Origin: an uncultured Eubacteriales bacterium
GTDB lineage: Bacteria > Bacillota > Clostridia > Oscillospirales > Acutalibacteraceae
NCBI GenBank assembly: GCA_900320925.1
Contig: ONUD01000003.1
Coordinates: 1-14,824, forward strand
Reading direction: 5' to 3'
DNA length: 14,824 bases
In this document: one piece after another, positions 1 through 6,950 of the stretch
Layout: every line of letters begins with the position of its first letter
How positions within the stretch are numbered: the stretch's first letter is position 1
Notes under the pieces: model-generated
Database searches by the model: none
What the model saw: only the letters and a program-made list of their open reading frames with translations
What the model was told of the DNA's origin: nothing
Position numbers and translations under genes: made by a program

Positions 1-1135
1 CAGGTTTGCTGTTATGAGTCCGTTTCAAAATGCTTTCGTCATGAAAGAATCGTTCCTGAAACGCCCCAAAATCCGGCATGAGCGAATGGAGAGCATATAC
101 CGTTTTGCCGTCCGAAAGGGTCAGCGTGGTATCTTCCGCCAGAAAATCCACTTTCCTGCCTTTCAGATGGTCATAAAGCTCCATCAAATTGTCAGGTTCG
201 CAGTATGCCAGTACAGGGGTATTGACAATATCGTCCGCAGGCACTTCCTGCACGGCATTGCCATGGCACAGTGCCAGCAGTTTGGGTTTCAACTTATAAA
301 ACTCCAGTTCTGTAATGATACGTTCCACACGGCTGACATCACTGAATGACTGGATATAATGGGATATATCCGTGTCAATTGGAGCATCCGTGCGTATCGT
401 ACCGAGCATACGGCTCATATAGGCACTGTCTTTGCCCTCTGTCAGCTTTTTGCGAATCCCCTGTTTGATATCAATTGTATCAAGATTTTGGTAAATATAG
501 TCCAGATTCCCGAAACGGCCAATCAAGTCCTTGGCACCCTTTTCACCAATGCCGGCAACACCCGGAATACAGTCGGAGGTATCTCCCTGAATCGCCTTGA
601 TATCAATGAGCTGCGGCGGTGTGACACCATATACTTCCATGATTTTGGCTTCATCATACAAGGTCACTTCCGGCTTGCCCATCTTGGTAGCGGCAATTCT
701 GACCGTGACCGTTTTGGAAACCAGTTGCAGACTATCCCTGTCGCCGGTGGCAATCATGCATTCATGGCCGTTTTCGGTGCAGGTATGTGCCAGCGTGCCG
801 AGAATGTCGTCCGCTTCAAAGCCCTCACAGGTCACAATGGCATAGCCCAGTGCCGTCAGCAAATCTTTCAGCGGCTGCATCTGCATTGCCAACTCTTCGG
901 GCATTCCCTTGCGGTTGGATTTATAGCCGTCATAAGCCTTGTGGCGGAACGTTGGTGCTTTCAGGTCGAATGCCACTGCCACTGCCTCAGGACTGCTTTC
1001 TTCCAGCAGCTTGAGCAGTGTCGTCATAAAGCCGTAGATGGCATTGGTATATTGTCCGTCCTTGGTGGTCAGCAGCTTGATCCCGTAAAATGCCCGATTC
1101 AAGATACTGTTTCCGTCAATGACAAGCAGCTTCAT
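1..1135 (-). CDS. polA: DNA polymerase I, N-terminal part (runs off left edge)
   Basis: The frame is open from an ATG at 1135 to the window edge (378 codons seen, no stop), so only the N-terminal part is present. The first ~290 residues form a 5'-3' exonuclease (flap nuclease) domain: it starts MKLLVIDGN with the metal-binding Asp, then carries FDLKAPTFRHKAYDGYKSNR, the acidic FEADD motif, TGDRDSLQL, and the helix-3-turn-helix DNA-binding stretch GDTSDCIPGVAGIGEKGA. The frame continues beyond that domain into what should be the 3'-5' exonuclease-like region, which argues for full PolA rather than a stand-alone flap exonuclease. Whether the proofreading site is intact cannot be judged here. 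A ribosome binding site (GAGGAGTGAGGAAGG) lies directly before the ATG and overlaps the end of alr, whose stop is 6 bp away, so the two genes are almost certainly co-transcribed. Role: Okazaki-fragment processing and repair synthesis in the cytoplasm. Confidence 0.95.
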   Translation of the reverse strand, partial: MKLLVIDGNSILNRAFYGIKLLTTKDGQYTNAIYGFMTTLLKLLEESSPEAVAVAFDLKAPTFRHKAYDGYKSNRKGMPEELAMQMQPLKDLLTALGYAIVTCEGFEADDILGTLAHTCTENGHECMIATGDRDSLQLVSKTVTVRIAATKMGKPEVTLYDEAKIMEVYGVTPPQLIDIKAIQGDTSDCIPGVAGIGEKGAKDLIGRFGNLDYIYQNLDTIDIKQGIRKKLTEGKDSAYMSRMLGTIRTDAPIDTDISHYIQSFSDVSRVERIITELEFYKLKPKLLALCHGNAVQEVPADDIVNTPVLAYCEPDNLMELYDHLKGRKVDFLAEDTTLTLSDGKTVYALHSLMPDFGAFQERFFHDESILKRTHNSKP

Positions 1136-1141
1136 CCTTCC

Positions 1142-2344
1142 TCACTCCTCATTTAATTGGGGTCTGATACTGTCCATAATGCCGACTTTTTTGCCGTGGT
1201 GGATATAGACCCTCGGCACTCTCTTGCCCACAAGACATACCAGTTCATAGTTAATCGTTCCCGTCATTCTGGCAGCTTCGTCAAAGGAAAGGGTATTGTT
1301 TTTTCCGTCACCGATGACCGTCACTTCATCACCGACCTTTACCCCGTCAATATCACTGATGTCCAGCATGAGCTGATCCATGCATACTCTGCCGATAACA
1401 GGGGCTTTCTGACCGTTGACGGTCATATAGGCACGGTTGCCAAGGCTTCTGGTATAGCCGTCCGCATAGCCGATAGGCACGGTGGCAATGCGAGTAGTCT
1501 GTTTGGTGATGTAGGTTGCACCGTAGCTGACAGGTGTATCGGGGGCAACGGTCTTGATTTGTGCAATGACACTCTTGATCTGCATGGCAGGCTGCAAGTC
1601 CAGCTTGCCCTCCAGTTTGGGGGAGGGGGACAGTCCGTAAAGGATAATGCCTGCCCTGACACAGTCATAGTGCGTTGCCGGATAGTCCATAATCGCACCG
1701 CTGTTGGCACAGTGTATCACGGGAAAATGAATCCCGTCCGTAATCAGATGACTGACCGCATCGGTAAAGCAGTCAAATTGCTTTTGTGTCGGCTGTTTGC
1801 CGTCCTCCCCCTCATCGGAGAGGGCAAAGTGGGTAAAAATTCCCTCTGCTTCCAGCCCGTTCAGGCGGCAGACACGTTTGATTTGTGCAAGAGAATCCTT
1901 GTCACGCTCGGTATCCTGATACATGAAGCCAATACGGCTCATACCCGTATCCAGCTTGATATGCACCTTGACGGTCACATCATCCTGAAAAGCATAGTCT
2001 GCCAGTTCACGGGCATACTCTTCGGAAAAGACGGCCTGACTGATATGCTGTTGGGCAAGGGTCTTTGCCATAAAAGCGGGCGTGAACCCCAAAATCAGTA
2101 TCGGCAGAGTAATGCCGTTTTCACGCAACTGCATCGCTTCCTCGATATTGGAAACGGCAAAGCGTGACGCTCCCATTTTTTCATACAGCTTTCCCAGAAA
2201 CACCGCTCCGTGTCCATAGGCATCCGCCTTAATGACACACATGATCTTTGCTGCAGGGGACACATTTTTCCTTATCACATCAAAATTATGTTTCAGGGCA
2301 TCAATATCTACTTCTGCCCAAGTTCTTCTCAAATAGCTGCTCAT
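1142..2344 (-). CDS. alr: Alanine racemase
   Basis: PLP-dependent interconversion of L- and D-alanine, supplying D-Ala for peptidoglycan. The 400-aa length is usual for the family. The PLP lysine is K39 in VIKADAYGHG, the same number as in the well-studied Geobacillus enzyme. The second catalytic residue, a tyrosine, is Y274 in VSYGATY. The HIKLDTGMSRIGF stretch (128-140), HCANSGA (211-217), RAGIILYG (230-237) and IGYADGY (291-297) are further family signatures, and the C-terminal beta domain carries GRVCMDQ (318-324). All key residues are present, so it should be active. The start is an ATG preceded by AAGGAGTGAGGAGCA. A promoter lies just upstream (2371-2399), and polA follows after 6 bp, giving an alr-polA operon. 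Confidence 0.97.
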   Translation of the reverse strand: MSSYLRRTWAEVDIDALKHNFDVIRKNVSPAAKIMCVIKADAYGHGAVFLGKLYEKMGASRFAVSNIEEAMQLRENGITLPILILGFTPAFMAKTLAQQHISQAVFSEEYARELADYAFQDDVTVKVHIKLDTGMSRIGFMYQDTERDKDSLAQIKRVCRLNGLEAEGIFTHFALSDEGEDGKQPTQKQFDCFTDAVSHLITDGIHFPVIHCANSGAIMDYPATHYDCVRAGIILYGLSPSPKLEGKLDLQPAMQIKSVIAQIKTVAPDTPVSYGATYITKQTTRIATVPIGYADGYTRSLGNRAYMTVNGQKAPVIGRVCMDQLMLDISDIDGVKVGDEVTVIGDGKNNTLSFDEAARMTGTINYELVCLVGKRVPRVYIHHGKKVGIMDSIRPQLNEE

Positions 2345-2370
2345 TGCTCCTCACTCCTTGTGTACAGACT

Positions 2371-2399
2371 ATTTTATCATGTTTGTTCTTTTTTTTCAA
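2371..2399 (-). promoter_or_regulatory. Sigma-A-type promoter for alr-polA
   Basis: Read on the minus strand: -35 TTGAAA (2399-2394), a 17-bp spacer, then -10 TAAAAT (2376-2371). The spacer ends in TGA, giving an extended TGn -10. An A-run directly after the -35 may bend the DNA. The predicted transcript start is only about 20 bp before the alr ATG, so there is no room for a riboswitch leader. Confidence 0.75.
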
Positions 2400-2433
2400 T
2401 CGAAATACGCAAATTTTACTAATACACATCGTT

Positions 2434-2463
2434 TTCACCCTTTGGAGGCTCTTGTCATATGAT
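2434..2463 (+). promoter_or_regulatory. Possible promoter for ytaF
   Basis: A good -10 hexamer TATGAT (2458-2463) lies 25 bp before the GTG start. The best -35 is a weak TTCACC (2434-2439) at 18-bp spacing. It would fire divergently from the alr promoter within the same 144-bp gap. I see no clear operator or riboswitch in the rest of this gap. Confidence 0.4.
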
Positions 2464-2488
2464 GGTATGAAAGAGTGGAGGGGGCAAC

Positions 2489-3052
2489 GTGGGAGTGATA
2501 GAATTGTTGCTGCTGAGTGCAGCACTGAGCATAGATGCTCTGACCATCGGGATTTCCTGTGGTCTGAAAAGAATCGGGACGCCGTGGAAAGCCAAAATCA
2601 TTATTTGCACGGTATCCTTTGTGGTGACAGCAGGAGCGGTAGTAGGCGGAAATTGGCTGAGCTGCATCGTGTCGGAGGAGTTTGGCAGGGTACTGGGCAG
2701 TGCTTTGTTAGGACTGCTGGGAGGATATATGCTGGTCAGTGCCGTAAGAAACAAAGAGCCTGTCGAATGTGATATCAACCACTCTGCCAACATCGAAGCA
2801 ACAGAAGCCTTATGGATGGGACTTGCCCTGTCAGCAGATTCCTTTTCAGCAGGAATCAGTGCAGGAATCGGCAAAGGATGGTTAATGCTGGTTCCTGTGA
2901 TGTGCAGTATCTTTCAAATGCTTTTTTTATGCTTTGGAGAGTACTTTGCCAAAAAAATCGTCTGTACCAGCCGTATCAGGCAAGCTTATTTTTCTGTTGC
3001 GGCAGGCATCATCTTACTGCTGACAGCCGTTTCCCGACTGCTCATACACTGA
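2489..3052 (+). CDS. ytaF: MntP/YtaF-family (DUF204) membrane protein
   Basis: This 187-aa, strongly hydrophobic protein has about six membrane helices arranged as two inverted-repeat halves. Each half opens with the family motif: LSIDALTIGISCGLK (13-27, Asp16) and LSADSFSAGISAGIG (114-128, Asp117). The family includes the manganese exporter MntP and the sporulation-associated YtaF. The GLKRIGTP stretch after the first motif resembles YtaF more than MntP. In Bacillus subtilis ytaF lies in a polA-mutM-ytaF-coaE cluster, so finding it next to polA here supports the YtaF call (knowledge from memory). The start is a GTG with a strong GGAGGGGG ribosome binding site at 2477-2484; no ATG in frame fits better. 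It stands alone on the plus strand, divergent from alr, and ends in a hairpin. Transport of a divalent metal is possible but not shown. Confidence 0.75.
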   Translation: MGVIELLLLSAALSIDALTIGISCGLKRIGTPWKAKIIICTVSFVVTAGAVVGGNWLSCIVSEEFGRVLGSALLGLLGGYMLVSAVRNKEPVECDINHSANIEATEALWMGLALSADSFSAGISAGIGKGWLMLVPVMCSIFQMLFLCFGEYFAKKIVCTSRIRQAYFSVAAGIILLLTAVSRLLIH

Positions 3053-3084
3053 AAATGCCGACCATTCACAGGTCGGCATTTTTT
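3052..3084. terminator. Hairpin terminator between convergent genes
   Basis: A perfect 12-bp inverted repeat (3052-3063 with 3071-3082, core TGCCGACC/GGTCGGCA) surrounds a 7-nt loop. On the plus strand it runs into six T residues (3079-3084), a standard Rho-independent terminator for ytaF. On the minus strand the T-run is only four, so it would end the long operon less efficiently. The repeat begins within the ytaF stop codon (3050-3052) and its T-run reaches the stop codon of the convergent gene (3083-3085). Confidence 0.9.
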
Positions 3085-4780
3085 AGAGCTTCGCAAATTC
3101 TTCTTTGATTTCATCGTAATAGCTGTCATAGGAGGCATATTCCTCCTGATAGCGTTGATAGTCCTCTTTGAGTCTTGAAAAGATAGCTTTGGTATTATCG
3201 GCCTCTCTGCGGCAGGAAGAAGCAATTTGTTTTTTGCGTTTGCCGGTCAGCAGGATATGACCGACCCCTCCCAGAACGCCTGCGGCACTCACTACAAACA
3301 GGGCAGGGTGCAGAGCGATTGCTCCCGCAAGACTCAGGACACCTGCACCAAACCATAGAAAGCTTGGCCAGATTTTTTGCTGTGCCATCAGGTCAGCCGC
3401 CTTAGTTTCAAAATACTGGTCAATTTTGCGGTATTCCTCTGCTTCATTGGTCAGGTCGGCATGGGAGACATATTCCTCAATCTGTATGTCAAGGTCATGG
3501 CGGACACGGCTTCTGTACTGTTCGGCATAGATATCAGCGGCTTTTTCACTGAGGGTTTTGATAACGATGAACAGCCGCTGTTTTTCAACGGCATTGATCT
3601 CCGTACTGCCCGGTGCATATACCCAATCTACAATTTCACCGATAATATCCAACTGGTTCCGATTATGCAGAAGCCATGCTTCCTGCTCTTCCTTCGCCTT
3701 GTCAACATCTCCCTTATGGGCAATGACCAGTTCATTGTAATGAATCTCATTGCGAACGTCCACTTCACTCTTGTTGGAACGGCGAATGACATCATCAATA
3801 AAGCTGTTCAGACGGTTATTTTTTTCCGTAGCGGTAATATTGACCGTCTTGCGGATAAAATCAAGGATATTACGGTTATTGCAGGCACGGTCAAGAATCT
3901 GCTGGAGCAGTTCTGTTTCCTTGCAGTACTTTTTCAGCAGGGGATAGTCCATTGGTTCCTCAATGCGGAAACGGTCATAATAGCCGACAATACGCTGTGC
4001 CATGGTCTGTTCACTGTAGCCTTCCGAATGCAGGCGTTCCTGAATGATACCGTTCACAAAGTCATTGACGGCGGCATAGGTACGGTCATCACATTCGGTG
4101 GTCTTGCTCAGGAGCGAAAACATGAATAAAATATTGGTACTGTCCTCCCCTGTCAGATCACAGGCAATGTAGGTATGAAACCATTGCAGTGCCGTACTGT
4201 CCCTGCCGATACGCATATGGAAGGCAAAAAAGAATACCGCTGCATTCTTCTGATCGAGCATACAGGCACGTTCCAGTGCTTTTTCCGCCAGCACCCTGTC
4301 ATCGTTCCGCCATGCCATAATGGCAAGCAAGGCACAGGTCAGCCAATAGTCGGGCAGCTGAAGATGCTTGACCTCTATCGCCTTGGTGAGGACAGCGTCA
4401 CTGACAAAGGCAATTTCTACATTGTTGAGCATGGCTTCTACAATCTTGCGTACCGCATTGTAGTTGGCAAAATCATAGTAAATTTTATTATTGAGTTCCC
4501 TGATTTTCTTATTGGCGGACTCCATATATTTGAACAGCTTGTAAAGCCGTTCGATATCGCACTGCAATTCATAGGCATTCAATGTAAGTTCATGTGAATT
4601 GGACACTCTGCCATTGCCGCTGATAAGGGTATTGTTGATTCTGCCCGTCAGACGGTTCCATTCCTCACGGGCATTGTTGATCCCGCTCTCTAACAGATAC
4701 AGTTCATTTCTCAGGTTATTGTTGGCAGCCTGCATCTCGGCAACACGATACTGTATTTCACTGATACTTGCCAAATTCAT
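3083..4780 (-). CDS. Membrane-hairpin helical protein, paralogue C (565 aa)
   Basis: Function unknown; third copy of a family represented three times in this operon. Layout: a coiled-coil-like N-terminus (about 5-50), a helical domain with the family block from YWLTCALLAIMAW (145-157) to W200, a second shared stretch around Y348-D358 (YNELVIAHKGD), a DWVYAPG turn (385-391), then two closely spaced membrane helices (about 470-490 and 492-513) and a charged C-terminal coil (about 514-565). There is no signal peptide, so both ends should face the cytoplasm. The frame is open upstream to an ATG at 4966, but that extension lies inside the ATPase gene and reads as a Cys/Arg/Lys-rich shadow. The ATG at 4780 follows GAGGGAGTG and begins the recognisable coil, so I chose it. 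It overlaps the ATPase gene by 23 bp and is the last gene of the operon. Confidence 0.85.
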   Translation of the reverse strand: MNLASISEIQYRVAEMQAANNNLRNELYLLESGINNAREEWNRLTGRINNTLISGNGRVSNSHELTLNAYELQCDIERLYKLFKYMESANKKIRELNNKIYYDFANYNAVRKIVEAMLNNVEIAFVSDAVLTKAIEVKHLQLPDYWLTCALLAIMAWRNDDRVLAEKALERACMLDQKNAAVFFFAFHMRIGRDSTALQWFHTYIACDLTGEDSTNILFMFSLLSKTTECDDRTYAAVNDFVNGIIQERLHSEGYSEQTMAQRIVGYYDRFRIEEPMDYPLLKKYCKETELLQQILDRACNNRNILDFIRKTVNITATEKNNRLNSFIDDVIRRSNKSEVDVRNEIHYNELVIAHKGDVDKAKEEQEAWLLHNRNQLDIIGEIVDWVYAPGSTEINAVEKQRLFIVIKTLSEKAADIYAEQYRSRVRHDLDIQIEEYVSHADLTNEAEEYRKIDQYFETKAADLMAQQKIWPSFLWFGAGVLSLAGAIALHPALFVVSAAGVLGGVGHILLTGKRKKQIASSCRREADNTKAIFSRLKEDYQRYQEEYASYDSYYDEIKEEFAKL

Positions 4781-6278
4781 CACACTCCCTCTGATGTGCG
4801 GGGACGGCTCTTTCCCTGCCCCATGCACGAATTTTGTCAATTTTTTCTTTTTCTCGTACCGCAATCGGAACGACTTTCTTGAAATTTTCCCGAATGGTAT
4901 CCATAGTGACGCTCTGCACCCCGTACAACAGCAATTGCTGTGCCGTTTCCTTGACGGCATACTCAATTTCGGAGAACGAGAACCCCTCCGAAAGAGCCGT
5001 CAGTTCGGCAAGCTGTTCTTCTTTGAAATGCACGTGCAGGCACTTTTCGGCATAGTATGCCAACGCACTGCCCCGCTCTCCTGTATCGGGAAGGTCAAGG
5101 AAAAAGATCTCAGAAAACCGCCCCTTGCGGAACAACTCGGCAGGCAGACTGTCCACACGATTGGCAGTGGCAGCCATGAATACACGGCTGCCCGATTCCT
5201 GCAGCCAGAACAGAAACTGCCCTAAAATCCGCTGACTGGTATCACTGGTTTCGGAGGAAGAGAGTGCCTTTTCGATTTCATCGACCCACAGAACACACGG
5301 AGCAACATTGTCAATAAATTCCAGTGCATCTCTCATTTTGCGTTCACTCTCGCCCATCCACTTATCATACACCGCTGCAATGTCAAACTTGAACAGCGGC
5401 AGTTCCCATTCCTTGGCAATCATCTTGGCAGACAGGGACTTGCCGCACCCCGGTACCCCTGCTAAAAGGATTCCCTTGGGCGGTGCCAGCCCGTAGGCAG
5501 AAAGCTCCTCGTCCGAAGCAAAAAAAATCTGTTTTTTTTCCGCCAGCCATGCTTTCATCTGCTCCAGTCCCGACACCTGCATGGTACGGTCAACACTGAC
5601 CTGACGGATAGCGGACACGCCTGCATATAAACGGCTTTTCTGTCCGGTGAGTGCATACAGGCGGTTTCGGAAAAGACCCTGTGCAGAAACGATTTCATAA
5701 GACAGAATATTCTCGATTTGGATTTCGGAAAATCCACGCAGCAAAGCGGCTGCTTTGAGAATATCCGTGCTGTCCCATTCCACGGGATAGCGGTTCTGAT
5801 AGGTTCGGACAAACCGCAGGATATGCTCCTGCCGTTCATGGGAATCGGGCAGATCCAATCGTGTCATCATGCCAAACCGTGCGATCCTCTGCATGACCTT
5901 GTCATCGGTAATGAGAATCAGGGTGGAGTCGGACTCTTTTGCAAGATACAGGACATTAACCAATTCACGGGTATACAGGGTATCTTCACTGATTTTCTTA
6001 ACATCTGCAAAGGCAAAAATGCATTTTCGTTTTTTGGTAAACAGGCGTGTCATATAGCCCATCGGATCCCCGTCTGCATCAGCAGAAACTTTCGGGTCAT
6101 TCAGCATAACCACCTGTTTGGGGTCGGTATAAAAACAGATTTCCGTATGCAGTTCCCGTCCGATTGCCTCCAGCATCCGCTTTGCCCGTTCTCTTTCGGA
6201 GGTGCGGAGAATAATCAGGGGAGTTCTGGCGGCAATGTAGTGCTTGACCTCTTTCATGGTATCAATGTAATTACTCAT
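4758..6278 (-). CDS. Ycf46-like AAA+ ATPase
   Basis: A 506-aa cytoplasmic AAA+ ATPase. The N-terminal ~230 residues match the Ycf46 pattern: an opening YIAARTPLIILRTSERE (14-30), a second, degenerate nucleotide-domain-like part with LILITDD (120-126), and LDLPDSHERQ (141-150). The AAA module follows: Walker A GVPGCGKS (274-281), pore-region KWMGESERK (306-314), Walker B VLWVDEIE (329-336), sensor 1 ATAN (370-373), the RKGRFSEIFFLDLP arginine-finger stretch (384-397), and GFSFSEIEYAV (432-442) in the lid. All catalytic residues are present, so it should hydrolyse ATP. Ycf46 proteins are best known from cyanobacteria and plastids, with poorly defined roles. Its start overlaps the previous stop as ATGA, implying coupled translation. 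Within the operon it is the only evident energy-using component and probably remodels one of the neighbouring proteins (inference). Confidence 0.9.
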   Translation of the reverse strand: MSNYIDTMKEVKHYIAARTPLIILRTSERERAKRMLEAIGRELHTEICFYTDPKQVVMLNDPKVSADADGDPMGYMTRLFTKKRKCIFAFADVKKISEDTLYTRELVNVLYLAKESDSTLILITDDKVMQRIARFGMMTRLDLPDSHERQEHILRFVRTYQNRYPVEWDSTDILKAAALLRGFSEIQIENILSYEIVSAQGLFRNRLYALTGQKSRLYAGVSAIRQVSVDRTMQVSGLEQMKAWLAEKKQIFFASDEELSAYGLAPPKGILLAGVPGCGKSLSAKMIAKEWELPLFKFDIAAVYDKWMGESERKMRDALEFIDNVAPCVLWVDEIEKALSSSETSDTSQRILGQFLFWLQESGSRVFMAATANRVDSLPAELFRKGRFSEIFFLDLPDTGERGSALAYYAEKCLHVHFKEEQLAELTALSEGFSFSEIEYAVKETAQQLLLYGVQSVTMDTIRENFKKVVPIAVREKEKIDKIRAWGRERAVPAHQRECDEFGKYQ

Positions 6279-6769
6279 ATCACCGTCATCTTTCTTTCAC
6301 GGAATAATTTGATTCGCCGGATCATCCACAGCTGATCCTCCAACTGCACCTGATGGTTTTCTATGCAGTCACGATACAGTGCCTCTACGGCACTGTTCCA
6401 GAATTGCAGGGCAGATTCCTGTACCGATTCCCGAAGCTCTTCCCGAAAACGGACACTCATGAAATCCAGCTCCACAAAAAACAGACACATCTCCAGTTTT
6501 TTGGCAGTCCTTTCAAAAATACGGTACAAACCGTCATATTCCCCGTAAGCGATATGCATTTCCAACGCCCGCCGAAACTCACGGACAAACCGTTTCAGCA
6601 TCACGTTTTCCGTCAGTACCAACTGCTGTTCCAGATAGGCAATGGCGGCATCTGCATCACGGCAGCTTCCCTGCTGTAAAAGACGAATATAACCGCTGTC
6701 AACCGATTTGGTGCGGAGCCTCTCAAAGCAGTCCAGCCATTCCGCATAACAGGAAGGCGGCTTTGTCAT
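6275..6769 (-). CDS. 164-aa helical protein, possible ATPase partner
   Basis: I do not recognise this family. The protein is predicted to be almost wholly helical, with many charged residues, no membrane segment and no signal peptide. Notable stretches are IAYLEQQLVL, FVREFRRALEMH and RIKLFRERK. Two starts are possible. The ATG at 6769 overlaps the preceding stop as ATGA, the same arrangement used at the 3' end with the ATPase, so I chose it. An ATG at 6802 would add eleven Pro-rich residues and overlap the upstream gene by 37 bp. Neither has a convincing ribosome binding site, which fits translational coupling. Lying between the 57-aa gene and the ATPase gene, with 4-bp overlaps on both sides, it is likely made in a fixed ratio with the ATPase and may be its adaptor (inference). 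Confidence 0.8.
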   Translation of the reverse strand: MTKPPSCYAEWLDCFERLRTKSVDSGYIRLLQQGSCRDADAAIAYLEQQLVLTENVMLKRFVREFRRALEMHIAYGEYDGLYRIFERTAKKLEMCLFFVELDFMSVRFREELRESVQESALQFWNSAVEALYRDCIENHQVQLEDQLWMIRRIKLFRERKMTVI

Positions 6770-6939
6770 CTCAGGAATTGGTGGGGCGGTTCGAGGTTCC
6801 ATGACGGCAGCTTTTTGTTCATTTCTTTCAGACGTTCATCTGTCACCTTTTCACTGTTATCCTCCACGGGCGTGCCAAAGTTATCTCTGAGCCTTTCCTG
6901 CATCAGGGCTTCAAATTCCAGTTCTTGATTCTCTGCCAT
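6766..6939 (-). CDS. 57-aa acidic small protein
   Basis: A short gene, easily overlooked, starting at an ATG (6939) with an excellent AAGGAG ribosome binding site whose first bases overlap the upstream TAA stop. The product begins MAENQELEFEALMQERLRDN, is rich in Glu, Asp and Lys, is probably one or two amphipathic helices, and ends in a Trp/Pro-containing tail (PSWNLEPPHQFLR). It has no Cys and no membrane segment. It fills an otherwise empty gap in a tightly packed operon and its stop overlaps the next ATG by 4 bp. Spacing, ribosome binding site and overlap make it a convincing gene; function is unknown, perhaps a small bridging or regulatory subunit. Confidence 0.8.
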   Translation of the reverse strand: MAENQELEFEALMQERLRDNFGTPVEDNSEKVTDERLKEMNKKLPSWNLEPPHQFLR

Positions 6940-6950
6940 GGTAATTCTCC

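Noticed and set aside
359..1156. Plus-strand frame of 265 codons opposite polA
   Set aside because: The minus strand reads as PolA without interruption, so the plus-strand frame is a shadow.
1157..2167. A 336-codon plus-strand frame opposite alr
   Set aside because: alr is unmistakable on the other strand with all catalytic residues; the plus-strand product has no recognisable feature.
2345..2488. Manganese (yybP-ykoY) riboswitch before the MntP/YtaF-family gene
   Set aside because: The predicted leader is only about 20 nt and no suitable stem structures are visible; the gap is taken up by two divergent promoters.
4781..4966. N-terminal extension of paralogue C to an ATG at 4966
   Set aside because: It lies within the ATPase gene, is Cys/Arg/Lys-rich with no similarity to its paralogues, and the ATG at 4780 has its own ribosome binding site.
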